DNA from: Lacisediminihabitans sp040549525
GTDB lineage: Bacteria > Actinomycetota > Actinomycetes > Actinomycetales > Microbacteriaceae
Reading direction: 5' to 3'
NCBI RefSeq assembly: GCF_040549525.1
Contig: NZ_JBEPTM010000011.1
Location: 1 to 64,000, forward strand
Length of the DNA stretch: 64,000 nucleotides
Shown here: in pieces, positions 24,287 through 32,621 of the stretch
Position numbering within the stretch: position 1 is the stretch's first letter
How the letters are laid out: each line of letters starts with the position of its first letter
Program-made: the position numbers and the translations under genes
Notes under the pieces: model-generated
Database searches by the model: none
What the model was told of the DNA's origin: nothing
What the model saw: the letters and a program-made list of their open reading frames with translations, nothing else

Positions 24287-24313
24287 GGGGATGTCCTTGC
24301 AGATCGACGGCCA

Positions 24314-24338
24314 GGGCCGGGGATGCGCTCCCCGGCCC
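24314..24338 (-). terminator. hairpin between alkaline phosphatase and downstream gene
   Basis: GGGCCGGGG (24314-24322) pairs perfectly with CCCCGGCCC (24330-24338) over a 7 nt loop, 20 nt past the phosphatase stop. No T-run follows, so it may only attenuate or stabilise the transcript. Confidence 0.55.
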
Positions 24339-24357
24339 GGACCGTGATGGGTGCTAC

Positions 24358-25875
24358 CTACCTGATGACGCGGAGCGCCTTGCCGACGATGCCGAACAGC
24401 GCGGTGTTGTCGATGGTGCCGTCCAGCTGTTCGGAGCCGGGCCCGTAGGCGTACACCGGAACATCGGCACCGGTGTGGTTGCCCGAGAGGTAGGTGAGCC
24501 AGAGGCCGGCCTCCGGGGATCCGTCGACCACGCCGGCCGGGTCGCTCGGGATGCGGAACGTCGCCGGGGCGAAGTTCTTCGGGTCGGCGGAGCCCGCACC
24601 ATTGATGATCCCGGTCGAGCGGGTGGCGTCCTTGGCGTTGTTCGGCCGGCTCGGCGAGGAGTTGTTCGCCGTGTTGCCCGAGTCGACATTCGCGGGAGGG
24701 GCGGTGGCTTCGGCGTTCGTGAAGGTGCCCTTCTCGATGATGTTGAAGCCGGCGCACTCGTGGTCGGCCGTGACGATGACGAGGGTGTTGCCGTCCTTGG
24801 CGGCGAAGTCCTTCGCGATCTTCACCGAGTCGTCGAAGGCCTTCATCTCACCGAGGGTCTGCGCCGCATCGTTGGCATGCGACCGCTTGTCGATGAGGGC
24901 GCCCTCGACCTGCAGGTAGAAGCCCTTGCTGGCGCTCTTGTCCTTGGAGTTCGACTTGCTGGTCAGAAGCGCGATCGCCTTGCTCGTCATCTCGGGAAGG
25001 GTCGGCTCCTTGGCCTGCACTGAGGTCGGGTTGTCCTGCTTGGACTTCTCGATGGTGAGGTTGCCCCGGTTGAAGAGACCGAAGACCTTCTGGCCGGATG
25101 CTGCGGCGAGATCGGACTTCGTCGCGACGGTCTGGCTGGTGGGAGATCCGAGCACGGAGTAGCCCTGGTCCTTCAGCGCCTTCTCGTCGGCGGCGTCGAA
25201 GCGGCTGAGTCCTCCGCCGAGGATGACGTCTGCGGTCCCGTTGCGGGCGATCTGGTCGGCGATCGGGGTCACCCGGATGTCACTGGTCGGAAGCGCGGTG
25301 CCGGTGATCGAGAGATCCTGGCACGCGGCGTCCGAGTAGACCGGGCCCTGGCATCCGCGCGCGAGAGCGTGGCTCATCTGGCCGGCGGGGGTGGCATCCG
25401 TGATCTCCGCGGTGGAGACGTTGCCGGTGCGCAGACCCGCCTTCTTCGCGAGCTCCATGACCGTGGGCTTGACCGTGCCGGTGGCGTCGATGCCGAGGGC
25501 CGCGTTGTAGGTCTTGACTCCGGACGACCAGGCGGTCGCGGCGGAGGCCGAGTCGGTGACGGGGTTGGGGTGGAAGTCCTTCGAGCCGGGCTGGCCCGAC
25601 AGCTTCTCGACGGCGTAGGTGCTGACGTAGCCCTGCGCGGGGAGCGTCTCCATGGTGAGTTTGCCGTCGGAGCCGTAGAAGCGCTCGCGGGCCGCGGTGA
25701 CGTGGGTGCGTCCCATGCCGTCGCCGAGCAGGTAGATCACGTTCTTGGCGCGCCCCCGGTCGTCGCCGGAGTCGCCGTGTGCGGAGGCCACGCCGGCGGT
25801 TCCGGCCACAACGGCGGTGGCCACGAGCGCGGTGATGAGGGTTGCGGAGGTGAGAACAGGGATTCGTCGTCGCAT
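24358..25875 (-). CDS. secreted alkaline phosphatase (PhoA type)
   Basis: A 505-residue exported phosphomonoesterase. It has an N-terminal signal peptide with cleavage near VASAHG, then LLGDGMGRTHVTAA (metal), the nucleophile Ser in VTDSASAATAW, DHE of VIVTADHECAGF and the late His in SGNHTGADV. It releases phosphate from organic esters outside the cell. It is encoded just downstream of a second exported phosphoesterase, and the cluster is probably phosphate-starvation induced. A GTTAAC word at 25973-25978 is only a weak PHO-box candidate. Confidence 0.93.
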   Translation of the reverse strand: MRRRIPVLTSATLITALVATAVVAGTAGVASAHGDSGDDRGRAKNVIYLLGDGMGRTHVTAARERFYGSDGKLTMETLPAQGYVSTYAVEKLSGQPGSKDFHPNPVTDSASAATAWSSGVKTYNAALGIDATGTVKPTVMELAKKAGLRTGNVSTAEITDATPAGQMSHALARGCQGPVYSDAACQDLSITGTALPTSDIRVTPIADQIARNGTADVILGGGLSRFDAADEKALKDQGYSVLGSPTSQTVATKSDLAAASGQKVFGLFNRGNLTIEKSKQDNPTSVQAKEPTLPEMTSKAIALLTSKSNSKDKSASKGFYLQVEGALIDKRSHANDAAQTLGEMKAFDDSVKIAKDFAAKDGNTLVIVTADHECAGFNIIEKGTFTNAEATAPPANVDSGNTANNSSPSRPNNAKDATRSTGIINGAGSADPKNFAPATFRIPSDPAGVVDGSPEAGLWLTYLSGNHTGADVPVYAYGPGSEQLDGTIDNTALFGIVGKALRVIR

Positions 25876-25902
25876 GAGTATTCTCCTGAGGTCTGCTGGA
25901 GT

Positions 25903-25928
25903 GTGACGGCGCAGGAGTGCGCCGTCAC
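25903..25928. promoter_or_regulatory. perfect inverted repeat upstream of the alkaline phosphatase
   Basis: GTGACGGCGCA (25903-25913) and TGCGCCGTCAC (25918-25928) are perfect 11 bp arms around GGAG, 28 nt before the start codon. It could be an operator, the terminator of the preceding lipoprotein gene, or an mRNA hairpin. Confidence 0.55.
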
Positions 25929-25996
25929 GACTGCACAGTAGAAGACCCGGATGACCCCCGAATGGCCGGAAGGTTAACGACGACGGGCGAGCGAGG

Positions 25997-26569
25997 CTAG
26001 TCGAGTTCGATGTTGAAGTCCCAGAGAGCGATCGGATGCCCGGAGGGCTGCCAGGTCACCTGCGCCGCACCGCTGGCGAAGGTGCCCGAAACCACGAGGT
26101 GGGCCGTGCCTCCCGCCTGGGCGGTCGCGCTCGCCGGACCGACAGCGGTGAGCGGAATCACGTCGCCGGTCTCGTCTCGGCAGACGAGATCCGCGGTGGA
26201 GAGCGCGATGGATCCGCTCGCCGATGTCACCGTGAGGGTGATCGTGGCCGCAGTGCTGATGGCGACCCCACCCACGAGGGTGGATGTCCCGGGCTGGGTG
26301 ATCGTCTGGTCCGGGCCGGTGGCCGTGGCCGTGCCGCGCGTCGAGGCGTCGAGGACCACGAGGGTCGGCGCTCCCATTGCGAGCACCTGCGGCTTGCCGA
26401 TCGTAGCGGTCGGCACCGGATCCACCGCCGGAGCCGTCGGGATCGGTACGGCCCCGAGCGAGTCCGTCACCGCTGCCGCGGTGGGTGCCGTGGTGCATCC
26501 GCTCAGCATCCCGACCAGCAGGGCGGATGTCACCACAACACCGGCCAGACCCCTCAGCGTCGACCTCAC
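25997..26569 (-). CDS. putative lipoprotein
   Basis: A 190-residue exported lipoprotein with lipobox LSGC near residue 25 followed by a Thr/Ala/Pro-rich linker, then beta-rich sequence including LVCRDETGDVIPL. Its ATG overlaps the phosphoesterase stop (ATGA), so the two are co-translated. It may be an accessory subunit or surface anchor for the exported phosphatases. No family recognised. Confidence 0.75.
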   Translation of the reverse strand: MRSTLRGLAGVVVTSALLVGMLSGCTTAPTAAAVTDSLGAVPIPTAPAVDPVPTATIGKPQVLAMGAPTLVVLDASTRGTATATGPDQTITQPGTSTLVGGVAISTAATITLTVTSASGSIALSTADLVCRDETGDVIPLTAVGPASATAQAGGTAHLVVSGTFASGAAQVTWQPSGHPIALWDFNIELD

Positions 26570-28056
26570 TTGCCGTCGACCGGCACGGGCTGCTTCAGGA
26601 TCTTCGCCTGTGGCAGCTCGTTGACACTCGCCGTCGCGGGGTAGAGGGAGCTGCCAGACGGAGCGGGCTTCAGGGCGCGCCCCGCCGCGTTGTTGTAGAC
26701 ATCCGGTCCGAACGGTCGAAGTCCATCGGTGCCGGCGTAGGCGAGGTGGCCGTCACCGTCGATTCCTCCCCGGTGGATGTTGAAGGTGTCTTCGATGGTG
26801 CGCAGCCAGCTGTAGTGGTTGTAGGGCTGGGCGCTCACCGAACCGGGCGTGATGAAGCGACTGATGAGCACGGCTCCGGTCACGCCACCGCCGGGGGTCG
26901 TGTCCTGGTTGAAGGCCTGGAAGCCGGGCTGGGTGGTGTTCGGCCCCGGAAGTTCGCCACAGCAGGCGACTACCGACTGGGCGGTGTCGGCCTCGGCCTG
27001 CGCGGATGCCCCGGTGCCGGTGTCGGTGCCGAATTTACTGTCTGCCGCGTACTGCTGGTCCGCGATCGAGTTGCCGTACATCTTGTAGGGCGGGAAGGCC
27101 TCGTCGAAGAGGATCTGGATCTCGCCATCCTTCTGGAAGGCCGCAGAGCTCATGATCGCCGGGATCCACTTCTTGAGGAACAGGTCCGCGGCGTACAGGC
27201 CACCCTGGTGATTGTTCGGGTCGCCGGAGAGGTTGTCGCCCTTGCAGGTGGCGTCGTGGGCATCAGAGCAGTTGTTCGGGGTGATCCAGGAGAAGGCCGG
27301 CGTGGTCTTCTCCGACTTGAGGTCATCGGCGAGGCTCGGGATGGCGGCGTGGCCGGCGGTTGCCGCGTAGCCGTCGAGCGGAACGACACGTGCACAGTCC
27401 GCGGGGTTGTCGAAGACCGAATGGAACCAGGCGGTCGGGTTGTGCTTCGCCACGTACTGGTCGGTCGCGGTGGCACCGCCCGGGTCGACGACGCCGGCTC
27501 CAGAGGGATCACCGGGGATGCCGCACTTGTAGACGTTCTCGCGGGTGGGATCGTTGCCCATGTCCTGGTTGTAGACCTTCCAGGAGACCTTCTTCGTGTC
27601 GAGCTGGTTGAAGATCGTCTGGACGGATGCCGGATAGACGCAGCCGGTGGATGCGTAGACCTGGCCATCGGGGGCCGGCAGTCCCGGCGCGACATTGCTG
27701 TACTGCGGGCAATCGGCCTGGTTGCCGGGAGTGGGTGCCTGGCCGGAGACGGCGCTCACGTAGTTGTCGAGCGAGTAGTGGCCGGTGCCGTAGTACTGGG
27801 TGAGCAGCTCGCCGTAGGAGGGGAGCGTCTTCCAGAGGTAGTCGTTCTGGTTGAGACCGGTGAAGGTGGACTCGTAGGACTTGTTCTCGAGCATGATGGT
27901 CCACACGTGGCCCACCCGGGGAGCGTGGAACTCGCTCCGGTGATTGTCGTCAGAACCGGACGCGAATCCGGGGGCCGCGGCGAAGCCGACACCGGCCATG
28001 GTTGCGAGCGCCGCGATGCTCGCGATGATCGTCTTCTTAGTTCGAGTGAGTGTCAT
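26566..28056 (-). CDS. exported phosphoesterase (acid phosphatase / phospholipase C superfamily)
   Basis: A 496-residue protein with a signal peptide (cleavage near GFASGSD) and a PF04185-type catalytic domain: IMLENKSYESTFTG (metal and nucleophile region), DNYVSAVSGQ, and EIQILFDEAF. GGAGG lies 9 nt before the ATG. It probably hydrolyses phosphate esters or phospholipids at the cell surface. It is first in a minus-strand cluster with a lipoprotein, an alkaline phosphatase and an exported protein. Confidence 0.88.
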   Translation of the reverse strand: MTLTRTKKTIIASIAALATMAGVGFAAAPGFASGSDDNHRSEFHAPRVGHVWTIMLENKSYESTFTGLNQNDYLWKTLPSYGELLTQYYGTGHYSLDNYVSAVSGQAPTPGNQADCPQYSNVAPGLPAPDGQVYASTGCVYPASVQTIFNQLDTKKVSWKVYNQDMGNDPTRENVYKCGIPGDPSGAGVVDPGGATATDQYVAKHNPTAWFHSVFDNPADCARVVPLDGYAATAGHAAIPSLADDLKSEKTTPAFSWITPNNCSDAHDATCKGDNLSGDPNNHQGGLYAADLFLKKWIPAIMSSAAFQKDGEIQILFDEAFPPYKMYGNSIADQQYAADSKFGTDTGTGASAQAEADTAQSVVACCGELPGPNTTQPGFQAFNQDTTPGGGVTGAVLISRFITPGSVSAQPYNHYSWLRTIEDTFNIHRGGIDGDGHLAYAGTDGLRPFGPDVYNNAAGRALKPAPSGSSLYPATASVNELPQAKILKQPVPVDGK

Positions 28057-28146
28057 TCTGTAGTGCCTCCACTGGCCGGAATCGTGATTCCATCGTGGCC
28101 CCGCGCGAGGTCGTGGTGAAGTGCGCGAAGATGAACGTCAGGTAAC

Positions 28147-28162
28147 TACTTGACGTCAAGTA
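28147..28162. promoter_or_regulatory. 16 bp perfect palindrome, candidate operator
   Basis: TACTTGACGTCAAGTA lies between moaE and the phosphoesterase gene, 91-106 bp upstream of the latter's ATG. It is unusually AT-rich for this window and perfectly symmetric, as expected for a dimeric repressor or activator site. Confidence 0.55.
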
Positions 28163-28177
28163 AGTGATTCGACCGGG

Positions 28178-28594
28178 CTACAGCCCGACCCACTCGGTGA
28201 CGCCGTCGGCGAGGTGCTGGCGCTTCCAGATCGGCACCGTCAGCTTGATGAGGTCGACCAGTCGCTCACAGGCAGCGAAGGCCTCACCGCGGTGGGCGGC
28301 GGCCACGGCGGCGACGAGGGCGACATCACCTACGACGAGCGGGCCGACGCGGTGGGCTGCGGCCACGCGGAGGCCGGTCTCGGCAGCGATCGTCTCGCAG
28401 CACTCCGTCAGGAACCGGGCGGCATCCGGATGGGCGGAGTACTCGAGCGACGTGACCGCGAGCCCGTGATCGTGATTGCGCACGACCCCGCGGAAGGTCA
28501 CGAGAGCGCCCTGTTGCGCATCCATCACGAAGTCCTCGATGGCCGTTTCGTCGATCGGCTCGGCGGAGATGAGGGCATGCACGGTGTCACCCAT
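28178..28594 (-). CDS. moaE: molybdopterin synthase catalytic subunit
   Basis: A 138-residue MoaE that inserts two sulfurs from MoaD into precursor Z. Motifs: GALVTFRGVVRNHDHG, YSAHPDAARFL, HRVGPL and the catalytic Lys in VPIWKRQ. ATG at 28594 overlaps the moaC-moaB stop by 8 bases; a GTG at 28603 is possible. It is last in the moeB-moeA-moaCB-moaE run on this strand. Confidence 0.93.
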   Translation of the reverse strand: MGDTVHALISAEPIDETAIEDFVMDAQQGALVTFRGVVRNHDHGLAVTSLEYSAHPDAARFLTECCETIAAETGLRVAAAHRVGPLVVGDVALVAAVAAAHRGEAFAACERLVDLIKLTVPIWKRQHLADGVTEWVGL

Positions 28595-29555
28595 GGGCGC
28601 CACCGCCGGCGATCTGGGCCACGAGGTGTTCCAGCAGCCCGTCGAGAACCGCGAGGCCGTCGCGTACGCCTCCGGCGGATCCCGGCAGGTTCACGATCAC
28701 GGTGCCGTTGGCCGTGCCGGCGACAGCGCGGCTGAGGGCCGCGGTCGGTGTCGCAGCGAGCCCCCGGGCGCGGATCGCCTCGGCCACCCCGGGTAGTTCG
28801 CGGTCGAGCAGGGCGATGGTGGCCTCGGGGGTGCGATCGGTGGGGCTGAGGCCCGTTCCGCCCGTCGTGATGATCACCGCGGGGGCGGATGCCACCACCC
28901 GCGACAACTCGGAGGCGATATCGGCGTCGGCCACGACCGTGACCGCGTCGACCGCGAAGGCGTGCTCGGCGAGCCAGGCGGAGATGACCGGCCCGGTCGT
29001 GTCCTCCCGCGTTCCGGCGGCTCCGGCGGTGGAGGCCACGACGACGGCCGCAGTGCCGGGGCGCACCGCCGGTGGCGCCAGCACTCCGTGCCGGGTCCAG
29101 TGCCCGCGCTTGCCGCCGGTCTTCGATTCGAGCCGAATCTCGCCGAGCACCGCCGCCGGATCCACAGCCTTCACCATGTCGTGCAGCGTGAGGCCGGCGA
29201 TCGCCACCGCGGTGAGCGCTTCCATCTCCACCCCGGTCTGGCCGACTGTCTTGGCCGTCGCCGACACCAGGATCGCGTCATCCGTGAATTGGAAGTCGAT
29301 GCTGACCGACGAGAGTGGCACCTGGTGGCAGAGCGGGATGAGCTCGCTCGTCTTCTTGGCGCCCGAGATTCCGGCGATGCGGGCGGTGGCGAGAACATCG
29401 GCCTTCGGCAGGTCATCGGCGCGCACCAGGGCGACGACATCCGGGGTGGTCACAAGCCGCCCGGTGGCGGTGGCGGTGCGGGCCGTGATCGCCTTGTCGC
29501 CGACATCCACCATGCGGGCGCGACCGTCTTCATCGAGATGGCTCAGATTGCTCAC
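28587..29555 (-). CDS. bifunctional cyclic pyranopterin phosphate synthase / molybdopterin adenylyltransferase (MoaC-MoaB fusion)
   Basis: One 322-residue chain joins two cofactor enzymes. Residues about 1-158 are MoaC (KKTSELIPLCHQVPLS and KTVGQTGVEMEALTAVAIAGLTLHDM spread over two motifs). From about 165 it is a MoaB/MogA domain (IITTGGTGLSPTDRTPEA, VIVNLPGSAGGVRDGL). It therefore makes cPMP and adenylates molybdopterin. The start overlaps the moeA stop by 4 bases. Such fusions occur in related actinobacteria. Confidence 0.93.
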   Translation of the reverse strand: MSNLSHLDEDGRARMVDVGDKAITARTATATGRLVTTPDVVALVRADDLPKADVLATARIAGISGAKKTSELIPLCHQVPLSSVSIDFQFTDDAILVSATAKTVGQTGVEMEALTAVAIAGLTLHDMVKAVDPAAVLGEIRLESKTGGKRGHWTRHGVLAPPAVRPGTAAVVVASTAGAAGTREDTTGPVISAWLAEHAFAVDAVTVVADADIASELSRVVASAPAVIITTGGTGLSPTDRTPEATIALLDRELPGVAEAIRARGLAATPTAALSRAVAGTANGTVIVNLPGSAGGVRDGLAVLDGLLEHLVAQIAGGGAHG

Positions 29556-30742
29556 AGGTCGATCGTCTCCACGGGGTCGCCCTCTTTCAGTTCGATGGTG
29601 TCTTCGGGGATGTCGATGAGCAGGTCGGATGCCGCGAGCCCGGCCACCAGGTGGGAGCTCGGGCCTCCCACGACCTCGACGCGTCCGTCGGGCAGGGCGC
29701 GGCCGCGCAAGAACTGTCGCTTACCGGGTGCGGAACGCAGGTCTGAGGCGAGCGTGCGCAACTCGCGGCGGGCGGCCGGGAGCCCGGCGGCCTCCCGCAG
29801 GATCGGCGCCACGAATACCTCGAAGGAGATCTGGGTGCTGACCGGGTTGCCGGGGAAGCTGATCACCGGCACGCCGTTGAAGACCCCCGTCGCCTGCGGT
29901 CCGCCGGGCTGCATGGCGATGTGCCCGACCTCGCCGCCGTTGGCCAGGAGGAACTCGCGCACGACCTCGTAGTTGCCCATCGAGATCCCGCCGGAGGTGA
30001 GGATGAGGTCGGCATTGGACACAGCGAACAGGAGCGTCTCACGAAGCTGGGAAACCTCGTCGTGCGCGGGATGGATCGCGTAGGTCACGCTCGCTCCGCA
30101 CGCGGTCGCGGCTGCCGTGAGCGCGGTGCTGTTCGAGTCGTAGATCTCACCGGGGCCCGCTTCCCGACCCAGCGGCGCGAGTTCCGCGCCCGTGCTGATG
30201 ACGACGACCCGCACGCGGGTTCGCACCTCGACCTCGATGATGCCGGCCGCGGCAAGAGCGGCGAGGTGACGGGATGCGAGGCGGAGCCCCGCGGGCAGCA
30301 GCGGGTCCCCGGCGTGGAGGTCGCTGCCGCGGTCGCGCACGTATTCCCCGCTGATGCGGCCGCGGAGGATCGTCACAGAATCGCCGGCCGCGGTCGTGTC
30401 CTCGACCGGGACGACGGCATCCGCGCCCTCCGGCACGACGGCGCCGGTCATGATGCGCACCGTGGTTCCGGCGACGAGCGGGGGCGGAGTCCCGGGCTGC
30501 GCGGCGACCTCGCCGACCACGGGGAGCGTCGCCGGCAGCGTCGCGAGGTCGGCCGCCACGACGGCGAATCCGTCCATCTGGGAGTTGCGGAAGAGGGGCA
30601 GATCCACGGGCGAGGGGATCGCTCCCGCCGTCACGCGCCCGAGGGCGTCCGCCAGGTGGACGGTCTCGACGCCGGTGGGCAGTGCGGGAGTGAGGAGAGC
30701 GCGCACGTGCGCGGCGTGTTCCTCGACGCTGCGGTGGGCCAT
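29552..30742 (-). CDS. moeA: molybdopterin molybdotransferase
   Basis: A 396-residue MoeA that inserts molybdate into adenylated molybdopterin. Motifs in order: NSQMDGFAV, RIMTGAVVPEGADAVVPVE, VISTGAEL, ILTSGGISMGNYE and ISFPGNPVSTQISF. ATG at 30742 shares one base with the moeB stop. Domain layout and length are normal for the family. Confidence 0.94.
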   Translation of the reverse strand: MAHRSVEEHAAHVRALLTPALPTGVETVHLADALGRVTAGAIPSPVDLPLFRNSQMDGFAVVAADLATLPATLPVVGEVAAQPGTPPPLVAGTTVRIMTGAVVPEGADAVVPVEDTTAAGDSVTILRGRISGEYVRDRGSDLHAGDPLLPAGLRLASRHLAALAAAGIIEVEVRTRVRVVVISTGAELAPLGREAGPGEIYDSNSTALTAAATACGASVTYAIHPAHDEVSQLRETLLFAVSNADLILTSGGISMGNYEVVREFLLANGGEVGHIAMQPGGPQATGVFNGVPVISFPGNPVSTQISFEVFVAPILREAAGLPAARRELRTLASDLRSAPGKRQFLRGRALPDGRVEVVGGPSSHLVAGLAASDLLIDIPEDTIELKEGDPVETIDL

Positions 30743-31818
30743 CAGTACCTCACGACGGTCGGGTCGATGCGGCGGGACCAGGCGTCGATGCCGCCGTCCA
30801 GGCTGCGGGCGGGGATGCCGTGCGCGGCGAGGAGAGAAACCGCGGTGGCCGAGCGGATTCCCGCGTGGCAGTAGACGACCACCGGCTTCGAGCTGTCGAT
30901 CTGCGCCATCGTCGATTCGAGGGACCCGAGGGGCAGCAGCGTCGCGCCGGGAAGGCTGGCGATCTCCGCCTCCCAGGGCTCGCGCACATCGATGAGCGTC
31001 ACTCCCTCGAGAGAGGCCGCCAGTTCGTCGACGTCGATGGTGTCGCGGATGCCGCAGAACAGCTCGTAGTCGATGAGGGCGGTGATGGGGGCGGCATCCG
31101 GATCCGGGGCATAGGCGAGCTCGCGGAACCCACCGCCGAGGGCGTCGTAGGTGGTGACTCGTCCGATGAGGGGGGTCCCGATTCCGGTGAGGATCTTCAG
31201 TGCCTCTCCGGCCATGATCGACCCGATCACGGCCACCACCGTCGGAAGCACCCCGCCGGCCTCGCAGGAGAGCACGGACCCGGGGGGCGGGGGAGCGGGG
31301 AACAGGTCGCGGTACTGCGGGCCCCGCGATGCCCATGCGACGCCGGCCTGACCGGCGAACTGGGAGACCGCGCCCCAGACCAGGGGGATGTCGGTGAGCG
31401 CAGCGGCGTCATTGGCGAGGTACCGGGTAGGGAAGTTGTCGCTGCCGTCGACGACGAGGTCGTACCCGGCGAACAGGTCGAGCGCGTTGGCGGCGGTGAG
31501 GCGAGCTTCCACGGTGTGAACCGTGGTCGCGGGGTCGATGGCGGCCACCGTCTCCGCTGCCGAGCGAGCCTTGGTGCGGCCGACATCCGCCAGTGAATGC
31601 GCGAGCTGCCGGTGCAGGTTGCTGAGCTCCACGGTGTCGTCGTCGACGATGCCGATCGTGCCGACACCCGCCGCGGCCAGTGCCGGAATCACGCTGCTGC
31701 CGAGTCCACCGGCCCCGATCACGAGCACGCGGGCATCCGCCAGCCGCTGCTGCGCCTCCGGCCCGAAGCCGGGGAGGGCGAGCTGGCGGGAATATCGCGC
31801 GCTCGGGGATGCCTGCAT
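30742..31818 (-). CDS. moeB: molybdopterin synthase adenylyltransferase with C-terminal rhodanese domain (MoeB/MoeZ type)
   Basis: A 358-residue protein. Residues about 1-240 are a ThiF/MoeB adenylating domain (VIGAGGLGSSVIPALAAAG; DGSDNFPTRYLAND). Residues about 260-358 are rhodanese with active Cys in VVYCHAGIRSA. It activates and sulfurates the MoaD C-terminus. The usual zinc cysteines are not conserved: the CYRCLF-type pair reads QYRDLF, and only the Cys of GSVLSCEAGGV remains of that region. Confidence 0.9.
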   Translation of the reverse strand: MQASPSARYSRQLALPGFGPEAQQRLADARVLVIGAGGLGSSVIPALAAAGVGTIGIVDDDTVELSNLHRQLAHSLADVGRTKARSAAETVAAIDPATTVHTVEARLTAANALDLFAGYDLVVDGSDNFPTRYLANDAAALTDIPLVWGAVSQFAGQAGVAWASRGPQYRDLFPAPPPPGSVLSCEAGGVLPTVVAVIGSIMAGEALKILTGIGTPLIGRVTTYDALGGGFRELAYAPDPDAAPITALIDYELFCGIRDTIDVDELAASLEGVTLIDVREPWEAEIASLPGATLLPLGSLESTMAQIDSSKPVVVYCHAGIRSATAVSLLAAHGIPARSLDGGIDAWSRRIDPTVVRY

Positions 31819-31888
31819 CCTTCGATTCTCGCAGGTGTGCTCGAGCGGGGGCGCAGGTCGACGAACGGGACGCTCGAGCGGTCCACTC

Positions 31889-31944
31889 CCACCCGTCGCA
31901 TTCTGTGGTCAGGAAGAGCTTTCCGAGCTGATTGTGACGGGTGG
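31889..31944. repeat. solitary palindromic element related to the 38-39 kb array
   Basis: Perfect 9 bp arms CCACCCGTC (31889-31897) and GACGGGTGG (31936-31944) enclose 38 bp. Ends, size and internal TTTCCG/GCTG words resemble the array subunits at 38467-39461. It sits in the 138 bp gap upstream of moeB, which otherwise holds nothing I recognise. Confidence 0.55.
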
Positions 31945-31957
31945 CAGCGGTCGCGCC

Positions 31958-32566
31958 CTAGCGCGCTGGCCTCCACATCGTGGTGACGACGTGCCCGGTC
32001 GCCGTGGTGAACGCGCCCCTCGGCTCGAATCCGACGCCCCGGTAACGGGCGTTGTTCGCCGGGTTCGTCGACTCGAGGTAGGCGGCCGCTCCGAGGGCGT
32101 CGACGCGGTCCAGGTTGTGCTGCAGGAGGGTCATGCCGAGGCCGTGCCCACGGTGCTCGTCGTGGGTGGCGAGGAAGTTGAGGTAGTAGTGGGGCTCCGT
32201 CGGGCGCAGCTCCTCGAACTGGCCAGAGACGACCGCGATCCGGCGGGCGGCCTCGGCGCCGACCAGGTCGACGAGGAAGGCGTCATACCCGCGCGCCTCG
32301 TCATCGGTGAGGTCCTCGCCGCCCGGTGGCAGCCAGATCGAGAGGGATGCACAGCCCTCGGTGACGAAACTCCAGGGATAGCGCAGCGCCGAGGTGGCGA
32401 AGAGCCGCCAGAAGGCCGACATCTGCTCCACCCGGTGGGAGTCATCCGGAAACGAGGGTCCCCAGAGCGGATCGCTGAGGAAGGCGGAGGTGAGTGTGCG
32501 CACCATGCCGTCGAGGTCTGCCGCCGTGGCGATCCGGGCTGTCGAGGGTTCGCCGCTCTGCTCCAT
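31958..32566 (-). CDS. GNAT-family N-acetyltransferase
   Basis: A 202-residue acetyl-CoA-dependent transferase. The CoA-binding loop is HDEHRGHGLGMTLLQHN, followed by AAAYLESTNPANNARYRGVGFEPRG, which is typical of this family. Substrate unknown. It stands alone between the moeB-side element and the divergent HTH-TOBE gene. Confidence 0.85.
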   Translation of the reverse strand: MEQSGEPSTARIATAADLDGMVRTLTSAFLSDPLWGPSFPDDSHRVEQMSAFWRLFATSALRYPWSFVTEGCASLSIWLPPGGEDLTDDEARGYDAFLVDLVGAEAARRIAVVSGQFEELRPTEPHYYLNFLATHDEHRGHGLGMTLLQHNLDRVDALGAAAYLESTNPANNARYRGVGFEPRGAFTTATGHVVTTMWRPAR

Positions 32567-32607
32567 AGGGCAAGCGTAGACGGGTCCTCAGTTCCGTGAA
32601 AGCGGAC

Positions 32608-32619
32608 ATAGAATGCTAT
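32608..32619 (+). promoter_or_regulatory. -10 box overlapping an inverted repeat, mod operon promoter
   Basis: TAGAAT (32609-32614) ends 7 nt before ATG 32622, suggesting a leaderless start. It overlaps ATAG-AATG-CTAT (32608-32619), a small palindrome that could allow autoregulation by the HTH-TOBE protein. Confidence 0.45.
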
Positions 32620-32621
32620 CT

